From: Gammaproteobacteria bacterium
Lineage (GTDB): Bacteria; Pseudomonadota; Gammaproteobacteria; Pseudomonadales; Pseudohongiellaceae
Reading direction: 5' to 3'
NCBI GenBank assembly: GCA_018661465.1
Contig: JABJIC010000028.1
Span: 1 to 64,000, forward strand
DNA: 64,000 bases
Shown: positions 41,828 through 49,375 of the stretch, piece after piece
Numbering within the stretch: position 1 is the first letter of the stretch
Layout of the letters: each line of letters starts with the position of its first letter
Made by a program: the position numbers and the translations under genes
Notes under the pieces: generated by a model
Told to the model about the DNA's origin: nothing
The model's database searches: none
Seen by the model: only the letters and a program-made list of their open reading frames with translations

Positions 41828-43723
41828 GTGGGTCTCTGGGACGAACTAAAAAGGCGTAATGTAGTTAAGGTAGGTGTCGCCTATCTCGCTCTCGCGTGGT
41901 TTGTGATCCAGCTGACCGACACTGTAGTACCTACTCTTAATCTCCCTGAATCGCTCAATGCCATTATTCTCTATATAAGCCTAGTTGGATTTCCCTTTGC
42001 GATTTTCTTTGCCTGGGCTTTCGAGTTAACACCTGAGGGACTCAAGCGCAGCGAAGACGTCAGTCCGGAAGAGTATATTGCCAATGCAAGAAGTAGCAAG
42101 ATTGAACGAGTAATCATTGGCTTTCTGGCTGCAGCCGTTCTAATTCTGATCTGGGACAATTATCTTGGAGACAGCGATGAGCCTCAGGTAGCTGATCAGG
42201 TTCAGGGTGAGATCATTCAGAAAGCGGAGCCGGAAGCAGGGCGGGAAGCTCCAGGAAGCTCAGACAACGAAGCCTCAATCGCCGTTTTACCCTTCGTCGA
42301 TATGTCGGCCGAACAGGATCAAGAATATTTCTCCGACGGCATCTCTGAAGAGATTCTTAATGTCCTGGCAAAAAACCCCAACTTGAAAGTGACTTCCCGG
42401 TCTTCTTCCTTTGCTTTAAAGGGGGAGCGGCTGGATCTGAGGGAGGTGGCTGCCAGATTAGGGGTGAATCATATTCTGGAAGGCTCGGTGCGAAAGTCGA
42501 ATAACCAGGTTCGAATTACCGCTCAGCTTATCGAAGCTGAGTCAGATAGCCATCTCTGGTCAGAAACATATGACCGAGAGCTTGAGAATATATTTCAGCT
42601 TCAGGATGAGCTTTCTGCTGCCATTGGTTCCGTATTGGAGCTCAAGTTGTTGGGTGAGTCGACTATCGTAGCTGCCAGTGCAGTTGCGAGTTCAAGTATT
42701 AGCCCTGGTATATCCGAAGAGGTGGACCCAGATGCCTATCTTCTCTACTTACAGGCTGCTCATCTAAGGGAGAACAGCAATAGAATCGAAGACACCATTG
42801 AGCTTCGAGATATCCTGTTACAGGTAGTCGAAATTGATCCAGATTTTGCCAATGGCCATGCACGGCTTGCATTGGCGACATCATCAGTCTCTCAATATGG
42901 AATTATCCCTTTTGCCGAGGGTTCTGAGTTAATGATGGCTTCTATAGATCGTGCCCTTGAGCTGGACCCTAAGAATGAAATCGCTCACCGCGCCCTGGCT
43001 ATCCACCGTGGATCATTTGAGATGGATTTCCTGGGTGCGATTATTGATTTTGAAAAAGTTTTGGAAATTAACCCGAATAGCGACATTGCTCATGCTCAGC
43101 TAGCTCGGTCGCTTTCTTACCTTGGAGAATATGACAAAGCCTTGGAGCATTTTGAAAGGGCGCGGGAAATTGATCCGCTTAATCCCTCCATTTTGAGAGA
43201 CGAAGCGGATACAGAGGCTATCGTTCATAACTATGCTCGTTCAGAGCAGAAGTATCGGGAGTTTTTAACGTTCAGGCCAGACAATGTCAGCTTGAGAGTG
43301 GGCCTGAGTATAGTATTGATATTGCAGGATAGATCTGACGAGGTATTTCAGTTTTTTCAGGATACCGAAGAAGACTTCTTCATCGATCAGGTATTCTCAA
43401 TGGCTAATTTCGACAGCGGAAATCTAGGTGCTGCCGATCTGATACTGGACCAGCTTATACGAGAAGAAGCCGATACCGGAGCTTTCCAGATAGCAGAAAT
43501 ATATTGTCATCGGGGAGAGTACGAAACTTGCGTGGACTGGCTCGAGCATGCACTCGAGACCAGAGACCCGGGGCTTTCCTTTGTTGTTGCCTCTCAATTC
43601 CTTGAGCCTGTGCTTGAGCAGCCCAGATACCTCGCTCTTATCGAGCAGATGGGTTTGACTGAGCCGCTGAGCAAGCATCAGGCATTGCTGGAAAGATTCA
43701 GTTCTACGACTAGTATCCAATAA
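41828..43723 (+). CDS. FlgO-like/TPR membrane protein
   Basis: 631 residues from a GTG. The cytoplasmic N-terminus and TM helices (about 10-28, 39-60, 95-112) begin GLWDELKRRNVVKVGVAYLAL, the usual opening of 'adenylate-cyclase-like' regulators. A FlgO-type domain (ASIAVLPFVDMSAEQDQEYFSDGISEEILN ... LGVNHILEGSVRKSNNQVRITAQL, about 155-260) is followed by several TPR units (about 330-590). It is a membrane-bound scaffold of unknown signal, related to large families in marine proteobacteria where an effector domain sits in front. Here no cyclase or DNA-binding domain is attached. Confidence 0.8.
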   Translation: MGLWDELKRRNVVKVGVAYLALAWFVIQLTDTVVPTLNLPESLNAIILYISLVGFPFAIFFAWAFELTPEGLKRSEDVSPEEYIANARSSKIERVIIGFLAAAVLILIWDNYLGDSDEPQVADQVQGEIIQKAEPEAGREAPGSSDNEASIAVLPFVDMSAEQDQEYFSDGISEEILNVLAKNPNLKVTSRSSSFALKGERLDLREVAARLGVNHILEGSVRKSNNQVRITAQLIEAESDSHLWSETYDRELENIFQLQDELSAAIGSVLELKLLGESTIVAASAVASSSISPGISEEVDPDAYLLYLQAAHLRENSNRIEDTIELRDILLQVVEIDPDFANGHARLALATSSVSQYGIIPFAEGSELMMASIDRALELDPKNEIAHRALAIHRGSFEMDFLGAIIDFEKVLEINPNSDIAHAQLARSLSYLGEYDKALEHFERAREIDPLNPSILRDEADTEAIVHNYARSEQKYREFLTFRPDNVSLRVGLSIVLILQDRSDEVFQFFQDTEEDFFIDQVFSMANFDSGNLGAADLILDQLIREEADTGAFQIAEIYCHRGEYETCVDWLEHALETRDPGLSFVVASQFLEPVLEQPRYLALIEQMGLTEPLSKHQALLERFSSTTSIQ

Positions 43724-43904
43724 GAAGTGGACTTGGCAGTGCAGAGCGTCTATGCTGCGCACCGCTTTGACTTGCACCCCTTCTAATTCAATAAAATCGA
43801 GTATTGAAAGACACGCGAATTGACTAGTATTTCGCTTGCGCGCTGCACGTCCTCATTTTCCAATGTCCAATACTGTTGTTGGGCACTATTATCAGGTTTA
43901 ACCA

Positions 43905-45824
43905 ATGACTTCCGAAGCAGTTGTTCCATTTAGTGAGCTTGAGCTTTCTGTCCCTATACTGAAGGCGCTCAATGATGTGGGCTATGAAACCCCATCACCA
44001 ATTCAGGCTGAAACAATTCCTCTATTGCTAGAGGGGCGAGATGTGCTTGGACAGGCACAAACGGGCACCGGCAAGACTGCAGCATTCGCACTACCTGTAC
44101 TATCCGCAATAGATATAAAGCAGAAAGATCCTCAGGTGTTGGTGCTAGCTCCTACTAGAGAGCTGGCTATTCAAGTCGCGGAAGCTTTCCAGAAATACGC
44201 TAATCACATTAAAGGTTTTCACGTACTCCCCGTTTATGGCGGACAGGACTACAGCGGTCAGATTCGTGCACTCAAACGTGGCGTTCACGTAGTGGTAGGT
44301 ACGCCCGGTCGAGTTATGGACCATATGCGTAAGCGCACATTGAAACTCGACAATCTCAAGACGCTGGTTTTGGATGAGGCCGATGAGATGTTGCGAATGG
44401 GTTTTATCGATGACGTTGAGTGGATTCTGGAACAAACTCCAGACACACGACAGATTGCTTTGTTCTCAGCCACCATGCCGCAACAGGTTCGACGAATTGC
44501 CACGGCACACCTGAACAATCCTGCGCAGGTCACCATTAAAGCTACAAAGGCGTCAGCGAAACTAATTCGCCAGCGTTTCTGGCCAGTAAGCGGCATGCAT
44601 AAGCTGGATGCTCTGACTCGTATTCTGGAAGCCGAAAATTTCGACGGCATGATTATCTTTGTGCGCACACGAATAGCCACTGTCGAGCTTGCCGATAAGC
44701 TTTCGGCTCGAGGTTTTGCAGCAACAGCTCTGAATGGAGATATTGCCCAGAAACAGCGCGAACGAACCGTAGATCAATTGAAGAAAGGTAAGCTGGATAT
44801 TTTGGTAGCCACCGATGTTGCTGCCAGAGGCTTGGATGTAGATCGAGTCAGTCACGTTGTGAATTATGATATTCCCCATGACACTGAAGCCTATATCCAT
44901 CGCATAGGTCGTACCGGAAGAGCGGGTCGTGAAGGGGATGCCATTTTGTTTGTTGCCCCTCGTGAGCGACGAATGCTCAACGCAATAGAAAGAGCGACTC
45001 AAAAGAAGATAGAGTTGATGGAGTTGCCATCGACGGAATTGATAAATGACAAGCGTGTAGAGACCTTCAAGCAGGCTATCTCTGACACTCTGGCAACCGA
45101 AGATCTCGGCTTGTTTACCCACCTCATTGAGCAGTATCAGCAGGAACATAATGTACCTGCTCTTGAAATTGCCTCAGCCCTCGCTCGCTTGGTTCAGGGT
45201 GACACTCCACTTTTGTTGCAGCACAAACCAATACCCAAGCATGATCACTTCGCGAAAAAAGAAAGCCGGCGTGAGGAGCGTAAACCTCGTCGCAGCAGAG
45301 AAGGCGGAGAAGGAAAAGAGAGGGGTGATAGAGCTGCTCGGCCCCCTCGTAAGGTTGGCCCTCCTGACAAGGGAATGGAAAGATTTCGAATTCAGGTTGG
45401 CCATAACCATAAAGTGATGCCTGGGAATATTGTTGGTGCAATCGCTAATGAAGCGGGCATCGACAGTGAAAATATTGGTCGCATTACCATTTTTGATAAC
45501 CACAGCCTCATTGACCTGCCAGAGAATATGCCGCATGAGATATTCAAGGATTTGAAGAAAGTCTGGGTGTCAGGTCAAACGCTGAACATATCTCGAGATC
45601 TTGAAAAAGACCAGGCAGACAAGCCGTTCAAACGAAAAGATCGTGGGCCATTGTCTAAACCTGACGCAAGTAAAAAGAAGAAAGATAAGCCTAGGTCAAA
45701 AACGAAAGGAAAAATAAAAACTAAGAGCAAAGCGCGCTCAAAGCCAGGGGATAAAAAGGCTGCTAGCAGTAGTTCCAAGAAAACTGGTGCGAGCAAAGGG
45801 CCCAAGAAGTCGGCTAAGTCTTGA
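43905..45824 (+). CDS. deaD: DEAD-box RNA helicase DeaD/CsdA
   Basis: 639 residues. Q motif VGYETPSPIQ, Walker A AQTGTGKT, PTRELAIQ, DEAD, SAT, then the second lobe with RGLDV and HRIGRTGRAG. After the core comes the DbpA-type RNA-binding domain (about 480-555: RFRIQVGHNHKVMPGNIVGAIANEAGIDSENIGRI ... DLPENMP) and a Lys/Ser-rich tail of about 70 residues. It unwinds RNA in ribosome biogenesis and mRNA decay in the cold. The KKXKSK tail is longer than in E. coli. There are two DEAD-box genes in the window, not in the same operon. Confidence 0.93.
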   Translation: MTSEAVVPFSELELSVPILKALNDVGYETPSPIQAETIPLLLEGRDVLGQAQTGTGKTAAFALPVLSAIDIKQKDPQVLVLAPTRELAIQVAEAFQKYANHIKGFHVLPVYGGQDYSGQIRALKRGVHVVVGTPGRVMDHMRKRTLKLDNLKTLVLDEADEMLRMGFIDDVEWILEQTPDTRQIALFSATMPQQVRRIATAHLNNPAQVTIKATKASAKLIRQRFWPVSGMHKLDALTRILEAENFDGMIIFVRTRIATVELADKLSARGFAATALNGDIAQKQRERTVDQLKKGKLDILVATDVAARGLDVDRVSHVVNYDIPHDTEAYIHRIGRTGRAGREGDAILFVAPRERRMLNAIERATQKKIELMELPSTELINDKRVETFKQAISDTLATEDLGLFTHLIEQYQQEHNVPALEIASALARLVQGDTPLLLQHKPIPKHDHFAKKESRREERKPRRSREGGEGKERGDRAARPPRKVGPPDKGMERFRIQVGHNHKVMPGNIVGAIANEAGIDSENIGRITIFDNHSLIDLPENMPHEIFKDLKKVWVSGQTLNISRDLEKDQADKPFKRKDRGPLSKPDASKKKKDKPRSKTKGKIKTKSKARSKPGDKKAASSSSKKTGASKGPKKSAKS

Positions 45825-45865
45825 TTTCTAGTCAGGGTCTAATATCTCAGCTTTGTTTGTAAAGG

Positions 45866-47425
45866 CTATGGCCTGGGGGTTCTTGATTTTGGCCCTAGCT
45901 GACTCGGCAGGATTTCATATGCTTGCTTTACCCAATCACAAAGAAGAGGTCTGGTATCTCGAGGATCAATAATTTCCTCGATGCCAAAAGCTTCAGCCGT
46001 TCTTAGCGGCGAGCGATACTGCTCCAGCATATCCTCCAATTCGCGGCGCCGGGTATTGGGGTTTTCAGAGGACTCGATGTCGCGCTTATAGGCAGCCTGT
46101 ACTCCTCCTTCAATAGGCAATGAGCCCCAATCTGCGGAAGGCCAGGCGTAACGCAAGTTCAATCCGTCTGCATTTCCGTGGCCAGCACCAGCTACTCCGT
46201 AGCAGCGTCTAATGATTACCGAAACCCAAGGGATTGAAGCCTGATAACAGGCCATCAGTGCTCTTGAGCCTAGCCTAACTGTTCCTTCTTCTTCAGCTTG
46301 AGTGCCGATTAGAAAACCTGGGTTGTCTACAAGATTCAATAGGGGAATATGGAATGTGTCGCAGAGGTCGACGAAACGCATCATCTTCTCAGATGCAGTG
46401 GCGTTCACTGCGCCTCCATGGTGCATTGTGTCATTCGCCATAATGCCTACGGAGTGACCATCTAGCCGAGCCAGTCCAACGACAAGTGATTCACCGTAGC
46501 CGGGATTTATTTCAAAGAAAGAATTCAGATCGACAACCGAATTAATTACTTCTTTAATCTGATACATGTGGCGCCTGTCCCGAGGAATAACAGACAGCAG
46601 AGACTCGTCGCGACGGTCCGTTGGGTCTTTGCTTTCGATTACGGGTGGTAGCTGCCAAACATTTTGGGGAAGGTATGAGAGGAATTCCCCGATAGCTTCA
46701 AAAGCTTCTTGTTCTGATCCCACTTCATTGTCTACAGCACCGCTTCCGTTTGCGTGAATGTGTGAACCACCGAGTTCATTTTTTTCAACGGGTTTGCCAA
46801 ATCCGCGCTCCACCACTGGCGGGCCAGCCACGAACAACTGACTTGTGTCTTTAATCATAAGGGAGAAATGGGAAATAGTGACTCTCACAGCACCCAGTCC
46901 TGCGACAGAGCCCATGCAAGCGCAGACAACAGGCACATGGCCCATAAGCTTCATAGTGGTCTCGAAGCCATGGAGGGCGGGAACGTAGGAATGCCCAACC
47001 ATCTCGAGTGTCTTTACGCTGCCGCCGCCGCCACTGCCATCTATCAGGCGGACCAGAGGTAGTCGCATCTCCAGGGCGTATTTCTCACCGTAGCCGGACT
47101 TGTCTCCTACCTTGGCATCGGCTGCGCCGCCGCGAACGGTGAAATCATCTCCGCCAATAACGACCCTGCGGCCATTGAGGTCTGCCGTGCCGAGTACGAA
47201 GTTAGAAGGGGTGAAGTCTTGCAGCTTGCCATCGGCATCATAAGTCGCCTTGCCCGCGAGTGCGCCAATTTCATGAAAGGAGTTAGGGTCTACGAGAGCA
47301 TCGATGCGTTCACGAACGGTAAGTCGGCCATTATTATGCTGGCGCTCAATTCGTTCCTCGCCGCCCATCTTCCTGGCCAGCGCTTCTCGCTTTTTTAGTT
47401 CATCAACTTCATCTTGCCAAGACAT
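45866..47425 (-). CDS. Acyl-CoA carboxylase carboxyltransferase (beta) subunit
   Basis: 519 residues, both halves of the carboxyltransferase domain: N-terminal GRLTVRERIDALVDPNSFHEIGALAG and ADLNGRRVVIGGDDFTVRGG, oxyanion-hole glycines in LIDGSGGGGSVKTL and GSVAGLGAVR, C-terminal LVDNPGFLIGTQAEEEG. The length fits propionyl-/methylcrotonyl-/geranyl-type subunits. It transfers CO2 from carboxybiotin to an acyl-CoA. No biotin carboxylase partner gene is seen next to it, so its alpha subunit must be elsewhere. The substrate is not assignable. It shares the strand with the pilin gene upstream, whose stop lies 90 bp before its start. Confidence 0.87.
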   Translation of the reverse strand: MSWQDEVDELKKREALARKMGGEERIERQHNNGRLTVRERIDALVDPNSFHEIGALAGKATYDADGKLQDFTPSNFVLGTADLNGRRVVIGGDDFTVRGGAADAKVGDKSGYGEKYALEMRLPLVRLIDGSGGGGSVKTLEMVGHSYVPALHGFETTMKLMGHVPVVCACMGSVAGLGAVRVTISHFSLMIKDTSQLFVAGPPVVERGFGKPVEKNELGGSHIHANGSGAVDNEVGSEQEAFEAIGEFLSYLPQNVWQLPPVIESKDPTDRRDESLLSVIPRDRRHMYQIKEVINSVVDLNSFFEINPGYGESLVVGLARLDGHSVGIMANDTMHHGGAVNATASEKMMRFVDLCDTFHIPLLNLVDNPGFLIGTQAEEEGTVRLGSRALMACYQASIPWVSVIIRRCYGVAGAGHGNADGLNLRYAWPSADWGSLPIEGGVQAAYKRDIESSENPNTRRRELEDMLEQYRSPLRTAEAFGIEEIIDPRDTRPLLCDWVKQAYEILPSQLGPKSRTPRP

Positions 47426-47515
47426 GATTTCTCCTCGTTAAGGAGCGATAAAGTAAATGACTGAACGCAGGGCTGCAAGTCTTGCCTTGAGAAAAAGCAA
47501 GTATAGAGAAGGGGG

Positions 47516-47938
47516 CTAGCAATAACCGCCGTCGACACAAGTGCCGCTAACGGACCATTGAATGGGAGGGGCGATTCCGCCCGCTGAGAGAATATAGGTC
47601 TCATCCGCGAGATCTGTGCCGTCAGACTGCCAGGTAATGGTAATAGCACCGTCTACCACGTCAATTCCGTGGGTGGTTGCATCCTGGGTAATACCTGCAG
47701 CAATTCCTACCACTCCTGCATCGAGATCAGCAACAGCGTTAACGCGACCCGCAGCTGCAGCCACTTCTATTGAAGATTTATATGAGCCAATGCCGAGAAT
47801 CGCTTCTGCAAAACGAGCCCTGTTCTGGTAATTGGTATAAGCAGGGAGAGCCACAGAAGCAAGAATGCCGATGATTGCTACCACTATCATCAATTCGATC
47901 AGTGTAAATCCATTCTCTTTAAGGTGTTTGGCTTTCAT
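47516..47938 (-). CDS. pilA: Type IV pilin (PilA-like)
   Basis: 140 residues. Prepilin peptide [34 protein letters not shown], cut before Phe11 with Glu5 of the mature chain, then the N-terminal helix. The C-terminus has the disulfide pair Cys...Cys in [10 protein letters not shown]. Mature size (130 residues) suits a major or minor type IVa pilin for adhesion, twitching or DNA uptake. RBS GGAGAA precedes the start, and directly upstream of it lies a 12-bp perfect hairpin that could hide or shape the site. The gene diverges from the sulfide operon. Confidence 0.9.
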   Translation of the reverse strand: MKAKHLKENGFTLIELMIVVAIIGILASVALPAYTNYQNRARFAEAILGIGSYKSSIEVAAAAGRVNAVADLDAGVVGIAAGITQDATTHGIDVVDGAITITWQSDGTDLADETYILSAGGIAPPIQWSVSGTCVDGGYC

Positions 47939-47948
47939 TTTGCTTCTC

Positions 47949-47976
47949 CACTGCGATAGAGAATTCTATCGCAGTG
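47949..47976 (-). promoter_or_regulatory. 12-bp perfect hairpin in the pilin mRNA leader
   Basis: CACTGCGATAGA (47949-47960) pairs with TCTATCGCAGTG (47965-47976) around a four-base loop. On the minus strand it ends immediately upstream of the pilin ribosome site GGAGAA. It may control translation or stabilise the abundant pilin mRNA. Confidence 0.6.
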
Positions 47977-48069
47977 CCCATGGTAATGTCTCTGCTAATC
48001 TCTCTACTGTGATGTGGCAATCATTTTGTCCTTTTTCACCTCTATTGACTCTCAGGCTAGTCATCGAAT

Positions 48070-48125
48070 TTATGTGTCAATTATGACATAAATGACAATC
48101 TCACAGACAAATATGACATTAAATG
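48070..48125 (+). promoter_or_regulatory. Cluster of TGTCA/TGACA repeats, candidate upstream activator sites
   Basis: Within about 55 bp: TGTCAATTATGACATAAATGACA and, 20 bp on, ATATGACATTAAATGA, a near-direct repeat of the middle unit. The element ATTTATGT...ACATAAAT is an inverted pair. Spacing to the sigma-54 promoter at 48206 suits an enhancer-binding regulator such as FisR (sulfide) or PilR (pilin); which one is not known. Confidence 0.45.
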
Positions 48126-48205
48126 ATATGCCGTGGGTTCTTCCAAAAAATGAAAAACAACAATAATTCTATTAATAACAGCATGTTAAAAGAACATCTC
48201 TAATG

Positions 48206-48222
48206 TTGGCACGACAACTGCA
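48206..48222 (+). promoter_or_regulatory. Sigma-54 (-24/-12) promoter
   Basis: TTGGCACGACAACTGCA: GG at 48208-48209 and GC at 48220-48221, exactly ten bases between them as sigma-54 requires. The flanks TTGGCAC and CTGCA are close to the consensus (TTGGCACG-N4-TTGCA). Transcription would begin near 48233 and read into the 29-codon gene and the sulfide genes. Confidence 0.75.
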
Positions 48223-48270
48223 ATTATCTAGAGTAGGCCCATTTAATTAACACTCCTTAGGAGAAAACAA

Positions 48271-48360
48271 ATGCTACATATTAGAAACATGGTTCTTATG
48301 ATGGTTGTTCCCTTAGTAACTGCTCTGGCTTGTTGGGCAATATGGCTGCTAATTGTTTGA
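48271..48360 (+). CDS. 29-residue single-pass membrane miniprotein
   Basis: ATG at 48271 to TGA at 48360. The ribosome site AGGAGA is 9 bp upstream, clearer than for many larger genes here. The peptide begins MLHIRNMVLMMVVPLV and ends with ALACWAIWLLIV: a short positive head then one hydrophobic helix of about 22 residues, with one Cys. I do not recognise a family. It is the first frame downstream of a sigma-54 promoter and lies 82 bp before the persulfide dioxygenase gene, with no terminator between. A small membrane protein tied to sulfide oxidation is plausible. It could alternatively be a leader peptide. Confidence 0.65.
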   Translation: MLHIRNMVLMMVVPLVTALACWAIWLLIV

Positions 48361-48442
48361 TCTGCAGTATCACGTCTGAACTGAATCAAGATTCATAGAG
48401 TACAATGTCGGTTAACTAGTTCGATAGAAGAAGAGACCTACC

Positions 48443-49339
48443 ATGACTGGAAATAGCGCGTTAAAACTGGAAGCAATTTCACCAAAAGTAACCCCTTTCT
48501 TCGATAAAGAAAGTAATACTTTTAGCTATGTGGTGAAAGATCCAGATTCGGATTCTTGCGCCATTGTGGATTCGGTTTTAGACATTGAATATGCATCGGG
48601 TGGAATAAGTTATGAATCGGCGGATGGGATAATTCGATTCGTCGAAGACAATAAGCTAACGGTGGAATGGATAATTGAGACCCACGTCCATGCAGACCAT
48701 CTTTCTGCGGCGCCTTACTTGAAAGAAAGGCTTGGAGGAAAAATGGCCGTCGGTGAAAACATCATAGTGGTTCAAGAGACTTTTGGTAAGATCTTCAACG
48801 CAGGAACAGAATTTCAGTGTGATGGCTCCCAGTTTGATCACCTCTTCACAGATGGAGAGACATATAGCATTGGTAAGCTTGAAGCTCGCGCAATCCATAC
48901 TCCGGGGCATACTCCAGCCTGCATGACTCATCTAGTCGGTGACTCGGCATTCGTCGGAGATACGGTATTTATGCCAGATAGTGGAACTGCCAGAGCAGAT
49001 TTTCCAGGAGGCGATGCGGCTCAGCTATATCAGTCAATCCAGAAAATACTTGCCTTGCCTCAAGATACGCGAATATTTCTTTGTCATGATTATGGTGAAG
49101 AAGGGCGAGAGCTGGAGTATCAAACTACAGTTGCCGGAGAGATAACAGGCAACATACATGTAAATGAAACTATCAGTGAGGCGGAGTTTGTAGAGATGCG
49201 AGAGGCCAGAGATAAAACGCTGGAAGTGCCTCATCTTATATTGCCTTCTTTGCAGGTGAATATGCGAGCAGGTGATTTTCCTGAGGCAGAAGACAATGGC
49301 ATGGTTTATCTCAAACTGCCCATCAATGCTTTCAAATAG
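48443..49339 (+). CDS. blh: MBL-fold persulfide dioxygenase-like enzyme (Blh/ETHE1 type)
   Basis: 298 residues. Metallo-beta-lactamase core with ETHVHADHLSAAPYLKERLGG (HxHxDH), GHTPACMTH, FVGDTVF and a later FLCHDYG His. The C-terminus ending LPSLQVNMRAGDFPEAEDNGMVYLKLPIN is typical of Blh-like persulfide dioxygenases. It oxidises glutathione persulfide to sulfite with Fe(II) and O2, the second step of sulfide detoxification. It is followed, 36 bp later, by the DUF442-SQR fusion and then a sulfate-type transporter, so the operon makes sense as sulfide-to-sulfite oxidation plus anion movement. Confidence 0.88.
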   Translation: MTGNSALKLEAISPKVTPFFDKESNTFSYVVKDPDSDSCAIVDSVLDIEYASGGISYESADGIIRFVEDNKLTVEWIIETHVHADHLSAAPYLKERLGGKMAVGENIIVVQETFGKIFNAGTEFQCDGSQFDHLFTDGETYSIGKLEARAIHTPGHTPACMTHLVGDSAFVGDTVFMPDSGTARADFPGGDAAQLYQSIQKILALPQDTRIFLCHDYGEEGRELEYQTTVAGEITGNIHVNETISEAEFVEMREARDKTLEVPHLILPSLQVNMRAGDFPEAEDNGMVYLKLPINAFK

Positions 49340-49375
49340 TTTCTGAAAAAAGAATCAGCCTTAAAGGGAATTAAA

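Larger units (their letters stand above)
47939..48270. other. Divergent control region between pilin and sulfide-oxidation genes
   Basis: No gene here. It holds, from left to right: the pilin leader hairpin (47949-47976), a cluster of TGTCA/TGACA repeats (about 48070-48125, including the inverted pair ATTTATGT/ACATAAAT) and a sigma-54 promoter on the plus strand (48206-48222). Both genes must draw their promoters from this stretch. The repeats lie about 80-140 bp before the sigma-54 promoter, the usual distance for an enhancer-binding protein. Confidence 0.6.

Noticed and set aside
48020-48045. Minus-strand sigma-54 promoter for pilA (GGACAAAATGATTGC)
   Set aside because: The GG to GC spacing is 11 bases rather than the strict 10, and the flanks are poor.
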